From the NCBI GenBank assembly GCA_965369635.1, contig CBDURC010000003.1, positions 1 to 36,671 on the forward strand: 36,671 nt of DNA, read 5' to 3'. Shown one piece after another: positions 9,703-17,691 of the stretch. This stretch comes from UBA3071 sp965369635 (GTDB taxonomy: Bacteria; Chloroflexota; Anaerolineae; UBA3071). The first letter of the stretch is position 1; every line of letters starts with the position of its first letter. The notes under the pieces are model-generated. The model ran no database searches, had not been told where the DNA came from, and worked only from the letters and a program-made list of their open reading frames with translations. Both the position numbers and the translations under genes were made by a program.

Positions 9703-10149
9703 ATGCCTTACGAGATCCCGCCTCGTGAGAGGCCCAAGGACGACAACGGCTACTTCGAGCAACTGACCAAGGCGGTCTTTCGGGCCGGCTTTAGCTGGAA
9801 GGTCATCCGCGACAAGTGGCCCAACTTCCAGCACGCCTTCGATGGCTTCGACATCGAGAAAGTGGCCTGCTACGATGCTCGAGATATGGATCGGCTGCTG
9901 TCCGATGGGGGAATCGTCCGCAATGGCCGCAAGATCGAAGCCACCATCCACAACGCCAATGTGATACAGCAACTCATCGCCGAGCATGGTTCGTTCTACC
10001 ACTACCTGCGCAGCCTGGATGGGCTGGACTACGCGGCCCGTCGCAAGGACCTGCACCGCCGCTTCAAGCACCTCGGCCCCATGGGCATATTCGTCTTTCT
10101 CCACTGCGTGGACGAGAATGTGCCGCAGTGGGAGGAACGGAACGTCTGA
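9703..10149 (+). CDS. Diverged Tag-like DNA-3-methyladenine glycosylase
   Basis: 148 residues, ATG 9703 after GGAGAG. The frame is open further upstream, but this start has the ribosome site. The run FRAGFSW, FDGFDIEKVA and GGIVRNGRKIEATIHNA aligns with the HhH core of E. coli Tag (QAGLSW, FDPVKVA, AGIIRHRGKIQAIIGNA). It differs in key places: the position of Tag Glu38, which reads the 3-methyladenine base, appears to be Ala (KAVFRAGFSW), and the N- and C-terminal Cys/His zinc ligands are absent, making it about 40 residues shorter. Base-excision glycosylase fold: likely. Substrate: open. Its position behind an SOS-controlled repair gene suggests a joint role, though a 224-base gap separates them. 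Confidence 0.8.
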   Translation: MPYEIPPRERPKDDNGYFEQLTKAVFRAGFSWKVIRDKWPNFQHAFDGFDIEKVACYDARDMDRLLSDGGIVRNGRKIEATIHNANVIQQLIAEHGSFYHYLRSLDGLDYAARRKDLHRRFKHLGPMGIFVFLHCVDENVPQWEERNV

Positions 10150-10183
10150 TTGCGGATTGCGGAATGGGAAATCCGCAATCAGA
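10145..10183 (+). terminator. Perfect 14-bp hairpin over the stop codon of the Tag-like gene
   Basis: Arms 10145-10158 and 10170-10183 pair perfectly around an 11-base loop. The arm contains GATTGCGGATT; ATCCGCAATC also occurs at 9561-9570. No T-run follows, so termination would be weak; it may instead be a REP-like element. Confidence 0.5.
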
Positions 10184-10196
10184 AATCCGAAGCCGT

Positions 10197-10307
10197 ATGA
10201 TGAGGGCGATGATGCCGCTTCAACGTCTGCTTAGACGAGGGTCGGACCGTCTGGTTCTCGAAGCCACGGTCGAACTGGTGAGCCGAGAAGGATATTCCTG
10301 TGGTTGA
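10197..10307 (+). pseudogene. Possible truncated TetR-type regulator N-terminus
   Basis: A 36-codon frame reads RGSDRLVLEATVELVSREGY then CG and stop. The spacing of hydrophobic residues resembles the first helices of TetR-family regulators (RILEAALELFAEEGY). The stop codon overlaps the -35 box at 10304. There is no ribosome site. Weak evidence; it may be chance. Confidence 0.25.
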
Positions 10308-10332
10308 CAAAATCCGACTCTGATGATATACT
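10304..10332 (+). promoter_or_regulatory. Strong extended -10 promoter of the lipoprotein/Pcm operon
   Basis: TTGACA (10304-10309), 17 bases, TATACT (10327-10332), with TG at 10324-10325. The leader of about 60 bases ends in a hairpin TTCCCCG-GAAAG-CGGGGAA (10368-10386) whose last two bases are the first two of the ribosome site AAGGAGG (10385-10391), so folding could affect translation. Confidence 0.8.
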
Positions 10333-10398
10333 AGTGGTCACTGCAGGAACCGCATCACTTCACGTGTTTCCCCGGAAAGCGGGGAAGGAGGTTGCCAC

Positions 10399-11379
10399 AT
10401 GAGCGCCAGACGCTCTGTCCTCTTGGTCGCTACGTCCGTCATCCTCTGTTTGGTCAGTCTGTTGGCTGCGGGCTGCGGTGGATGGCGGGAGGCCTCATCT
10501 GCGGCGACAGGACCATTCCACATCAACTTGCCGCGCCTGCACGTGATCTACGATGAGCAAGGTGAGCCTAGCATTCTGGGAATCGCCCTGAGCACGGCCG
10601 AGAGCGTGGTGCGATCGGATTTTAGCATGCTCCGCCTCTCGCCAGAGCAGGTTCAGCAGTTGATGAACTGGAACATCCAACACATCGAGCTGGCCCTGAC
10701 AGAGGATGGGCTGTTCGTTTTCGTGAACAACAAGCCCCTGCCGTACCTGGCCTGGGATGAGCAAACCCTGGCCACCGTGGGAGCGATGGCAGACAAGCTG
10801 GATGTGCTACTGCCGTCCGCTGCTCGATTCGTCCGCCTGCAGAACGTCTTGCCCTTGATACTACGCGGTGTGGGGATAGGCATTGTCCTGGAGCTTCCCC
10901 TGGCTCCCGGCCAGGAGACCATTCCCTTCGAGGGTCATCCCAACGGCCTGCCAGTGACGCCGCCAGCGGAGGCTGCGGAGAAGCCGCTCACTCTCCACCT
11001 CCCCCTGCAATACGACCAGGCGGGGGAACTGTCTGTTGAAGACATCAAGCTGCAGGAGTTGGGAGAACTGACGGGTCAGCCCGTAGCAATCGGCAAGCTG
11101 GATCAAGTCACCATGGGCACTATCCAGCAGGCCGAAGTCGAATCCATGCTGATGAGGATGGAAGCCAAGGGTCTCGTGCCCTACGTCAATGGCCAGCCGA
11201 TGCCCTACATCGCCTGGGCGGACGAGTATCTGCTGAACCTGATTGAGCTCATTGAGGTCACATCTCCTGACGACCCCATCCTGGGCAATCCCTACCTCAT
11301 TGACCTGATTCGCCGCGCCGTTCCGGGGGTCAAGGAAACCGACATCCAACTCTCCGTCGAGTTCCCTGCGCAGCCGTAA
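10399..11379 (+). CDS. Lipoprotein with two internal repeats, unknown function
   Basis: 326 residues. The N-terminus MSARRSVLLVATSVILCLV followed by LLAAGC is a lipoprotein signal peptide with the lipobox LAAGC. The mature protein seems to be an internal duplication: each half has an Asp/Gly stretch (YDEQGEPSILGIAL; YDQAGELSVEDIKL), an 'LPYLAW'/'MPYIAW' motif preceded by VNNKPLP or VNGQPMP, and a helical segment. I do not recognise the family; the repeats may bind a ligand or line a surface. It is transcribed from the promoter at 10304-10332 and is followed by the membrane-anchored isoaspartate methyltransferase after 64 bases, probably in one operon. Signal and duplication are seen directly; the role is unknown. 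Confidence 0.85.
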   Translation: MSARRSVLLVATSVILCLVSLLAAGCGGWREASSAATGPFHINLPRLHVIYDEQGEPSILGIALSTAESVVRSDFSMLRLSPEQVQQLMNWNIQHIELALTEDGLFVFVNNKPLPYLAWDEQTLATVGAMADKLDVLLPSAARFVRLQNVLPLILRGVGIGIVLELPLAPGQETIPFEGHPNGLPVTPPAEAAEKPLTLHLPLQYDQAGELSVEDIKLQELGELTGQPVAIGKLDQVTMGTIQQAEVESMLMRMEAKGLVPYVNGQPMPYIAWADEYLLNLIELIEVTSPDDPILGNPYLIDLIRRAVPGVKETDIQLSVEFPAQP

Positions 11380-11443
11380 TCGGCGCACGACCTCCTGTGG
11401 CAGAGGCCGAGTTCCTGACAAGCGATGGGGAGGTGATGAAACC

Positions 11444-12256
11444 ATGAAGCGCTGGACGTGGTGGCTCATCGGCCTGATCGTACTGGCCATCCTGGTGGCC
11501 GCTGGGTATGCCGCGTGGCGGTGGGGACCGCTGGCGCGCTTGGAGACGACACCCACGCCCATTCCTCTCACATCCACTCCTGAGCTTACCGCTGTCGCCG
11601 AGGAAGAAGAGACGTTCTCCAAGATGCGGAAGCAGATGGTAGAGCGCACCATACGCGCCCGCGGCGTCAGCTATCCGGAGGTGCTGCGGGCCATGGAGAC
11701 GGTGCCCCGCCACCACTTTGTGCCAGATCGCTACCTGGCACAGGCCTACGCCGATCACCCGCTGCCCATCGGCTACGGCCAGACCATCTCCCAGCCCTAC
11801 ATTGTGGCGCTGATGACGGAATTACTGAGGCTGGAGTCGGACGAGCGAGTACTGGAGATCGGCACCGGCTCCGCTTACCAGGCGGCGGTGTTGGCCGAAC
11901 TGGTGAACGAAGTCTACTCCATCGAGATCGTCCCTGAACTGGCCGAAAGCAGTGCCCAGCGGCTGAAGGCGCTGGGCTACGACAACGTGCGCACGAAGCA
12001 AGGCGACGGCTACTACGGTTGGGAAGAATACGCCCCCTTCGATGCCATCATCGTCACCTGCGCGCCGGATCACGTGCCACAGCCGCTAATCAATCAACTG
12101 GCCGAAGGCGGGCGACTGGTCGTTCCCGTCGGCCCGCCGGGTGGCTATCAGACGCTGTGGCAGTACGTGCGGGAAGAGGACGGGCTGAAGGCCTACAACC
12201 TCGGCGGGGTGCGCTTCGTGCCCCTGCTGCGGGAGGTGCCACAGTCAGCCGATTGA
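11444..12256 (+). CDS. pcm: Membrane-anchored protein-L-isoaspartate O-methyltransferase
   Basis: 270 residues, ATG 11444 after GGGAGGTGATG. Residues 5-25 (TWWLIGLIVLAILVAAGYAA) are a transmembrane anchor, followed by a Thr-Pro linker (TPTPIPLTSTPELT). The enzyme domain starts near residue 58 with MVERTIRARGV; PIGYGQTISQP (108-118) and the SAM-binding VLEIGTGSAYQAA (136-148) are diagnostic for Pcm (PCMT). The enzyme transfers a methyl group from SAM to isoaspartyl residues, starting repair of aged proteins. Cytosolic Pcm has no anchor. The anchor with positive residues ahead of it suggests the domain faces outside, where SAM supply would be a puzzle. The 3' end overlaps the convergent gene 12193-14877 by 64 bases. 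Confidence 0.9.
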   Translation: MKRWTWWLIGLIVLAILVAAGYAAWRWGPLARLETTPTPIPLTSTPELTAVAEEEETFSKMRKQMVERTIRARGVSYPEVLRAMETVPRHHFVPDRYLAQAYADHPLPIGYGQTISQPYIVALMTELLRLESDERVLEIGTGSAYQAAVLAELVNEVYSIEIVPELAESSAQRLKALGYDNVRTKQGDGYYGWEEYAPFDAIIVTCAPDHVPQPLINQLAEGGRLVVPVGPPGGYQTLWQYVREEDGLKAYNLGGVRFVPLLREVPQSAD

Positions 12257-14877
12257 GCCGATTGAGCCGATGATTCATCGGTTGCATCGGCTTCATCCGT
12301 TTCATTGGCCTCATCCGTTTCATTGGCCTCATCGGTTTCGTCGGCTTCATCGGCTGACTCTGCCAGACCCCAGACGCTCAGCGCCGCGGCAGCGTAGCAG
12401 GCAGCGCCTGCGCCTAGCACTGCGCTGAAACCCCACGACACCGCTCCTAGCGCAGACAGAATCGAACTGAGCACCGAGGTGCAGCCGTTGACCGCCCAGG
12501 CCCAGGGGATGAGCCTGGGCGCTCCTCGTTCTAGGAGTCCGATGCCTTTGGGGAAGGGCACGCCCATCAGAAAGCCGAGCGGGGCCAGTGTCAGCACAGC
12601 GACGACGAAGCGGTAGCCCAGTGGCAATCCCAGCGTCAACCGGAAGAGCGGCGGTAGGAGCAGTGGATAGAGAACGATGGCCGCGACCAGCGCGCTGAGC
12701 ATCAGGCGGTGCGGCAAGCGCGGCGCACAGAAGCTGCCCAGGCCCGAGAAGAGCAGCAAGGCGAACAACACAGCGGTCATGGCGTACACAGGCTGACCCA
12801 GGAAGAGGATGAACCGCTGCATAAGTGGGATCTCCACGAACAGATAGGCCAGCCCCAGCAACCCGAAGTACAGAAAGGTCCACCCCCTGAGCTTGCCGAG
12901 TTCCCACGGATTCCCCCGAGCACCATCAGACCCTGCATCGGATTGTCCGGCTCTCCTCACCAGGAGCGGCCCCAGGATCAGCACCGCAGAGGCCAACAGC
13001 GTCAGCGCCAACAGCGCCAGAAACACGAAGTAGCCACTGCCGCCGAAGGGCTGCCACGTCTTGCCCAGCGTGCGCAGGATGGCCGGCGTCTGCTGCCAGC
13101 GGAAGAAGTGAAAGAAGAAGGGATGATCGTCAGTCGGTGGGGCGACGGCGAAGGGGTAGGCGGCATAGAAGGTTCGCCGGTCGGCGGCGACCAGCAGTTC
13201 GCCGAAGGCCTGGGCGTAGGTCGGCTCCGGCAGCACGTTGTAGCGGTTGATCTCCTCGGCGCTGATGCCAGGCCCGACGACGAGATCGAAGCGGCGCGCA
13301 GCGCAGAACTCCCTCACAGCGTCCACTTCCGCCGAAGTGAAGCCGCTCTCCTTGACCAAGAACGTCCCCGTCTGCACGCCGCGGAAGGCGATCACGCTGG
13401 CCGCCGGATGGCTGACGCCAGTTCTCTCCAGTGCTTCCAGGATCAACGCCAGCGTGCGAACGCTCTCGCTGGGCGGGGTCTGCAGCCATCGTGTCACCAC
13501 CAGCAAGCCGTCGTCCTCCAGGTGGGCCAGATACTCGCCGAAGGCCTCGACGGTGTGCACGTAGTCCTCAGCCAGGCTGTAGACGCCAGAGGTCACGGGA
13601 CGATAAGATCCTGTGAGTGCCAGTTGCACCAGATCGAAGAACTCGCCGCTGCGGCGCAGATAGCTGCGCCCCGCCTCCGTCACTACGGTCACCCGCGGAT
13701 CACCGTACACATCGCTGGCGGGCGGGGCCATGCCGTAGCGAGCAGCAGCAACCAGCAGCGGGTTGCTTTCCACGGTGGTGATGGCAGAAGCGCCCTGTGC
13801 CAGAGCGGCCCACACGTCCAGCCCCCCTCTCGGTTCCAGGATGAGCGCCCGCGCCCCCGGCCGCAAGCGGTAAGCTACCGCCGCTGGCAGATAGCCGCTG
13901 AACGCTAACTCGGCTTGCGGGTCGACAATGAGCGGCACGGGGGAGAGATCGTCACCATCCACGGCCAGGCCAAGCTGCGGTGGGGGCGCGCCGCTGTAGG
14001 TGTAGCTCAGTCCTGGCAGTTGCCGTACGCCAGGGCTCTCCAGGAGATCCACGCGGGAGAAAGCATTCCAGTCGCTGAAGACGACCCGAGCACCCGGATA
14101 GTGCAGTGCCTGGCTCAGTCCCTTGTAGGGCGAAAGCTGAACATCGAGGAAAGGTGGCCGCGCCAGCGTCAGCCAGGCCAGCAGCGCCGTGCCCGCCAGG
14201 TAGCCCAGGGGCAGCACACCACGGAAGCTCGCGCCGGACGGCTGCGTCCGCCGCCTTTCCGCCGAACTTGGCCGTCCGGCGGGAGCGAGTCGTGATTTGG
14301 CGAAAGCGGCCGCACTGAGCCAGCCCAGTAGCCCCGCTGCAGCGATAGTGCCTGGCCCGCCCAGCCGGGGCAGCAGCAACACAGCCAGCAAACAGCCTGC
14401 TGCCGAACCGGCCAGGTTGGCAGCGTAGAAACGGTTGGTCCGCTCGGGGGCCGCAGCCAGCGGAATGGACACCACCAACCCACTGAGGGCGAAGGGCACA
14501 AGCAGCACCAGGTAATGCAGCAGCAAGTAGGCGACTTGCAGCCGGTCCCAGGCGATGCTATAGGAGTCGAAGGGCAGGATGTTCGTGAGCAGGTAGCTGG
14601 CGGGCACGCTGAGGCCAAAGGCGGCTGCCAGCCAGACCAGGCGGCGGGGCCAGCGCCCGCGTGCCAGCCGCGGCCAGAGCGTCAGAGCCGATCCGCTGGC
14701 ACCGAAGCCCAGCAGCGCCAGGCTCACGGCCATGAAGGCGAAATGGTAGAACTGGGCCACAGAGAAAATGCGCGTCAGGCTGATTTCGAAGACAAAAGTG
14801 GCTGCCGCCAGCAAGAACAGGCCCAGGTAGATGGGGATCACGGCTTTCCCTTTTCGCACGATCACTCCGTCAAGCAT
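12193..14877 (-). CDS. Polytopic membrane protein with spermidine-synthase-like domain
   Basis: About 894 residues. The frame is open up to ATG 14925, but the promoter at 14938-14966 would leave almost no leader for that start, and the first codons there are repeat-derived (MKPMSPMEPME); ATG 14877 (MLDGVIVRKG) or a GTG further in is more likely. Order: N-terminal membrane helices (VIPIYLGLFLLAAATFVFEI, then FYHFAFMAVSLALLGFGASG); a soluble Rossmann methyltransferase-like domain (ALILEPRGGLDVWAALAQG, ITTVESNPLLVAAARYG); C-terminal membrane helices (FLYFGLLGLAYLFVEIPLMQ). This is the fused membrane/polyamine-synthase-like architecture; the substrate is unknown. The C-terminus dissolves into acidic DETDEAN repeats encoded by tandem repeat DNA (12257-12360), and it overlaps pcm tail to tail. 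Confidence 0.8.
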   Translation of the reverse strand: MLDGVIVRKGKAVIPIYLGLFLLAAATFVFEISLTRIFSVAQFYHFAFMAVSLALLGFGASGSALTLWPRLARGRWPRRLVWLAAAFGLSVPASYLLTNILPFDSYSIAWDRLQVAYLLLHYLVLLVPFALSGLVVSIPLAAAPERTNRFYAANLAGSAAGCLLAVLLLPRLGGPGTIAAAGLLGWLSAAAFAKSRLAPAGRPSSAERRRTQPSGASFRGVLPLGYLAGTALLAWLTLARPPFLDVQLSPYKGLSQALHYPGARVVFSDWNAFSRVDLLESPGVRQLPGLSYTYSGAPPPQLGLAVDGDDLSPVPLIVDPQAELAFSGYLPAAVAYRLRPGARALILEPRGGLDVWAALAQGASAITTVESNPLLVAAARYGMAPPASDVYGDPRVTVVTEAGRSYLRRSGEFFDLVQLALTGSYRPVTSGVYSLAEDYVHTVEAFGEYLAHLEDDGLLVVTRWLQTPPSESVRTLALILEALERTGVSHPAASVIAFRGVQTGTFLVKESGFTSAEVDAVREFCAARRFDLVVGPGISAEEINRYNVLPEPTYAQAFGELLVAADRRTFYAAYPFAVAPPTDDHPFFFHFFRWQQTPAILRTLGKTWQPFGGSGYFVFLALLALTLLASAVLILGPLLVRRAGQSDAGSDGARGNPWELGKLRGWTFLYFGLLGLAYLFVEIPLMQRFILFLGQPVYAMTAVLFALLLFSGLGSFCAPRLPHRLMLSALVAAIVLYPLLLPPLFRLTLGLPLGYRFVVAVLTLAPLGFLMGVPFPKGIGLLERGAPRLIPWAWAVNGCTSVLSSILSALGAVSWGFSAVLGAGAACYAAAALSVWGLAESADEADETDEANETDEANETDEADATDESSAQSAQSADCGTSRSRGTKRTPPRL
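12250..12360. repeat. Degenerate tandem repeats of TCATCGGCTTCATC type
   Basis: Imperfect 9- to 15-base units (GGCCTCATCCGTTTCATT and GGCTTCATCGG) cover the end of the membrane-protein frame. A short related array (TCGGCTCCATTGGACTCAT) lies at 14893-14930, at the other end of the same gene. Confidence 0.7.
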
Positions 14878-14937
14878 GGCGGGCCCGTTTCTCTCCATCG
14901 GCTCCATTGGACTCATCGGCTTCATCAGCTGACCTGA

Positions 14938-14966
14938 ACTATAGCAGAAAGATGGCCGCTGGTCAA
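14938..14966 (-). promoter_or_regulatory. Promoter of the spermidine-synthase-like membrane protein
   Basis: On the minus strand TTGACC (14961-14966), 17 bases, TATAGT (14938-14943), with an extended TGC before the -10. Confidence 0.75.
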
Positions 14967-15007
14967 GATGAAAGATAGGCTCTGGGTTTCTGCTTTCGCT
15001 GAAGTCA

Positions 15008-15016
15008 TGCTAGAAT
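15008..15016 (+). promoter_or_regulatory. Extended -10 element ahead of nfnAB
   Basis: TGCTAGAAT (15008-15016) is a good extended -10; the -35 region (TTTCTG, 14987-14992) is poor. It lies about 115 bases before the GTG start of nfnA and diverges from the promoter at 14938-14966. Confidence 0.5.
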
Positions 15017-15131
15017 GGGCGAAGACCGAGCAGCCATGACTTATGTCATAGCATGCGGCGGGACAGTTCGCTATCATTATGGAAGGGTTTGTGTATTCAT
15101 CCACTGGCGAAGTGAACAAGGAGGCGATATA

Positions 15132-15992
15132 GTGTACAAGATTCTGGCCCGAGAGGACTTGGCCCCGATCACCAAGTTGATGGTCATCGAAGCGCCTGAG
15201 GTGGCGCGCAAGACGCAGGCGGGCCAGTTCGTCATCGTGCGCATCGGTGAAGAGGGCGAACGTATCCCCCTGACCGTCGCCGACTTCGACCGCCAGGCGG
15301 GCACGATCACCCTCATTCTGCAGGAAGTGGGCAAGTCCACCATGCACCTGGGTATGTTGAAAGCCGGAGACAGCCTGGCCAGCTTCACCGGGCCACTGGG
15401 CGAGCCTAGCGAGATCGAGAACTACGGCACGGTGCTTTGCATTGGTGGCGGGGTGGGCATTGCACCCATCTTCCCCATCGCCCGTGCCCTGCGGAAGGCA
15501 GGTAACCAGGTCATCTCCATCATCGGCGCCCGCAACAAGGGGCTGCTCTTCTGGGAGGACAAGATGCGCAGCGTCAGCGACGAGTTGATCGTCTGCACCG
15601 ACGACGGCTCCTATGGGCGCAAGGCTCTGGTCACCGTGCCCATGAGAGAGCTCCTGGAGCAACGTGACGACGTGAGTCGCATCTGGGCTATCGGGCCGGC
15701 GATCATGATGAAGTTCTGCAGCCTGACGGCCCAGCCGTTCGACGTGCCCATCATCGTCAGCCTGAATTCCATCATGGTGGATGGGACAGGGATGTGCGGC
15801 GCCTGCCGCGTGGAGGTGGGTGGTCGTACCCGGTTTGTCTGTGTAGATGGACCGGAATTCGACGGACGAGACGTGGACTGGGACCAACTGCTGGCCCGCC
15901 AGCGCATCTATCTCGAAGAGGAGAAACTGGCGCGGGAGAAGTTTGAGCATGAGTGCTGCAGCAAACATAAGAGCTCAGGGAGTGCAGTGTAA
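15132..15992 (+). CDS. nfnA: NfnA-type ferredoxin:NADP+ oxidoreductase small subunit
   Basis: 286 residues from GTG 15132, which follows AAGGAGG by 7 bases; the open frame further upstream lacks a ribosome site. FAD-binding RIPLTVAD (44-51), NAD-binding GGGVGIAP (105-112) and a C-terminal [2Fe-2S] site made of Asp217, Cys222, Cys225 and Cys237 (DGTGMCGACR, FVCVDGPEFDG) match the small subunit of NfnAB and sulfide dehydrogenase (SudB), in which the cluster has an Asp ligand. NfnAB couples NADH and reduced ferredoxin to NADP+ reduction by electron bifurcation in anaerobes. Stop and the next start overlap (TAATG), so the two subunits are translationally coupled. Family confident; NfnA versus SudB naming is by homology memory. 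Confidence 0.9.
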   Translation: MYKILAREDLAPITKLMVIEAPEVARKTQAGQFVIVRIGEEGERIPLTVADFDRQAGTITLILQEVGKSTMHLGMLKAGDSLASFTGPLGEPSEIENYGTVLCIGGGVGIAPIFPIARALRKAGNQVISIIGARNKGLLFWEDKMRSVSDELIVCTDDGSYGRKALVTVPMRELLEQRDDVSRIWAIGPAIMMKFCSLTAQPFDVPIIVSLNSIMVDGTGMCGACRVEVGGRTRFVCVDGPEFDGRDVDWDQLLARQRIYLEEEKLAREKFEHECCSKHKSSGSAV

Positions 15993-17461
15993 TGCCTGAA
16001 ACGACGAAAACCAAGCCGAAACGACCCAAGCCGGGGGCTATTCCCCGTCAGGAGATGCCGCGACAGGCAGCAGAGGTGCGGCGCGCCAATTTCAACGAGG
16101 TGGCCCTGGGCCTGACCATGGAGATGGCGCAACGGGAGGCGCAGCGCTGCCTGCAGTGCAAGAAGCCGCTCTGCATTGCTGGCTGCCCTGTCGAGGTGCG
16201 CATTCCCGAATTCATCCTCGCTCTGGGCGAAGGCAACATGCCCGAGGCGGTGCGGTTGCTCAAGGACAAGAACAACCTGCCAGCCATTTGCGGGCGGGTC
16301 TGTCCGCAGGAGACGCAGTGCGAGGAAGTATGCGTGCTGAGCAAGAAGTTCGAGCCTGTGGCCATCGGCCGGCTGGAGCGGTTCGTCGCCGACTGGGAAC
16401 TGGCGCAGGGGGTGGAGGCGCCGGAGCCGTTGCCACCCACCGGCAAGCGGGTAGCTGTCATCGGGGCCGGGCCGGCGGGACTCACCTGCGCGGCCGATCT
16501 CGCTCGCTGCGGCCATCAGGTGACACTCTTCGAGGCGCTGCACGCCCCCGGCGGCGTGCTCATGTACGGCATCCCCGAGTTCCGCCTGCCCAAGCGCACT
16601 GTGCACGCTGAGGTGGATTACGTCAAGAGCCTGGGTGTGGACCTTCAACTGGACGCTGTGGTGGGCAAGCTGTACACGCTGAACGAACTGCTGGGCGAAC
16701 GGGGATATGACGCCATATTCCTGGGTACGGGGGCGGGGCTGCCCCGCTTCATGCGCATCCCCGGCGAGAACTACAACGGCGTCTATTCGGCCAACGAGTT
16801 CCTGACCCGCGTCAACCTGATGAAAGCCTACCTCTTCCCGGAGTACGACACACCGGTGAAGGTGGGCAAGCGGGTGGCGGTGATCGGGGGCGGCAACGTG
16901 GCCATGGACAGCGCTCGTTGTGCGCTGCGGCTGGGCTGGCAGCGTGCCCTGGCCAAGGGAAACGAACCGCCCGAGGTGACCATCGTCTACCGCCGCTCGC
17001 GGGTGGAGTTACCTGCCCGTTTGGAAGAGGTGGAGAACGCCGAGGAAGAGGGCGTGGAGTTCAGACTGCTCACCAACCCTGTGGAGATCTATGGCGACGA
17101 GCAGGGCTGGGTGCGAGGCATGCGCTGCATCCGCATGGAGCTGGGCGAGCCGGACGACAGCGGCCGGCGGCGTCCGATTCCCATCGAGGGCTCCGAGTTC
17201 GACATGGAGGTGGACGTGGTGGTCGTGGCCATCGGCACCAGTCCCAATCCGCTGGTCTTCACCGACGCCGGCGGGCTGGAGCGCACCCGATGGGGTACGG
17301 TGGTGGCAGACGAGGAGACAGGCCGCACAACCAAGCAGGGGGTCTGGGCCGGAGGCGACATAGTCACCGGCGCCGCAACGGTGATCAGTGCCATGGGCGC
17401 GGGCCAGCGGGCCGCAGCCGACATCCATCGCTACCTGGTGGGCGAGGAGATCTGCGAGTAG
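15992..17461 (+). CDS. nfnB: NfnB / glutamate-synthase-small-chain-like flavoprotein
   Basis: 489 residues. Two [4Fe-4S] cysteine groups (C53, C56, C61, C65; C100, C104, C110, C114) precede a first dinucleotide fold (AVIGAGPAG, 155-163, FAD) and a second (AVIGGGNVA, 296-304, NADPH). This order is that of GltD, NfnB and SudA. Coupling to nfnA favours NfnB: the large subunit that carries the bifurcating flavin. Its start codon overlaps the nfnA stop. No separate promoter was found. Nothing essential looks missing. Confidence 0.9.
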   Translation: MPETTKTKPKRPKPGAIPRQEMPRQAAEVRRANFNEVALGLTMEMAQREAQRCLQCKKPLCIAGCPVEVRIPEFILALGEGNMPEAVRLLKDKNNLPAICGRVCPQETQCEEVCVLSKKFEPVAIGRLERFVADWELAQGVEAPEPLPPTGKRVAVIGAGPAGLTCAADLARCGHQVTLFEALHAPGGVLMYGIPEFRLPKRTVHAEVDYVKSLGVDLQLDAVVGKLYTLNELLGERGYDAIFLGTGAGLPRFMRIPGENYNGVYSANEFLTRVNLMKAYLFPEYDTPVKVGKRVAVIGGGNVAMDSARCALRLGWQRALAKGNEPPEVTIVYRRSRVELPARLEEVENAEEEGVEFRLLTNPVEIYGDEQGWVRGMRCIRMELGEPDDSGRRRPIPIEGSEFDMEVDVVVVAIGTSPNPLVFTDAGGLERTRWGTVVADEETGRTTKQGVWAGGDIVTGAATVISAMGAGQRAAADIHRYLVGEEICE

Positions 17462-17474
17462 ATCATCTCGACAA

Positions 17475-17503
17475 TTGGGTTCTCGGCGAAGTCGTGGTAC
17501 AAT
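17475..17503 (+). promoter_or_regulatory. Promoter of the BNR-repeat protein
   Basis: TTGGGT (17475-17480), 17 bases, TACAAT (17498-17503), just after the nfnB stop. It leaves a long leader of about 180 bases. Confidence 0.65.
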
Positions 17504-17558
17504 AAGATCGTCCGGCCAACCTGGTATGTGTCCCTCATGCACAGGAGCTGACGACGTA

Positions 17559-17620
17559 GCCCACATCAACGCCGCCTCCTGGGCAAACAGGGGGCGGCGC
17601 TTGGCGTTTCGGGAGTGGGC
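17559..17620 (+). promoter_or_regulatory. Structured leader of the BNR-repeat gene
   Basis: Outer stem GCCCAC/GTGGGC (17559-17564 with 17615-17620) encloses an 11-bp stem (17570-17580 with 17589-17599; one U-G pair) capped by GGGCAAAC. I do not recognise a riboswitch class. Its role is unknown. Confidence 0.4.
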
Positions 17621-17691
17621 CGCTGGCCGCGGCGATGTGAAGTGCTTTGTGTATTGCCCAGTTGGCCGCGATGCGTCGAGGAGGTGCTAGA

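Noticed and set aside
12193..12360. Acidic DETDEAN tail as a functional domain
   Set aside because: It is encoded by tandem repeats also found at the other end of the gene, so it is more likely an extension by accident.
17540..17640. c-di-GMP (GEMM) riboswitch, suggested by GGGCAAAC
   Set aside because: The partner motif ACGCAAAGCC and the second helix of GEMM are absent; only a loop sequence matches.
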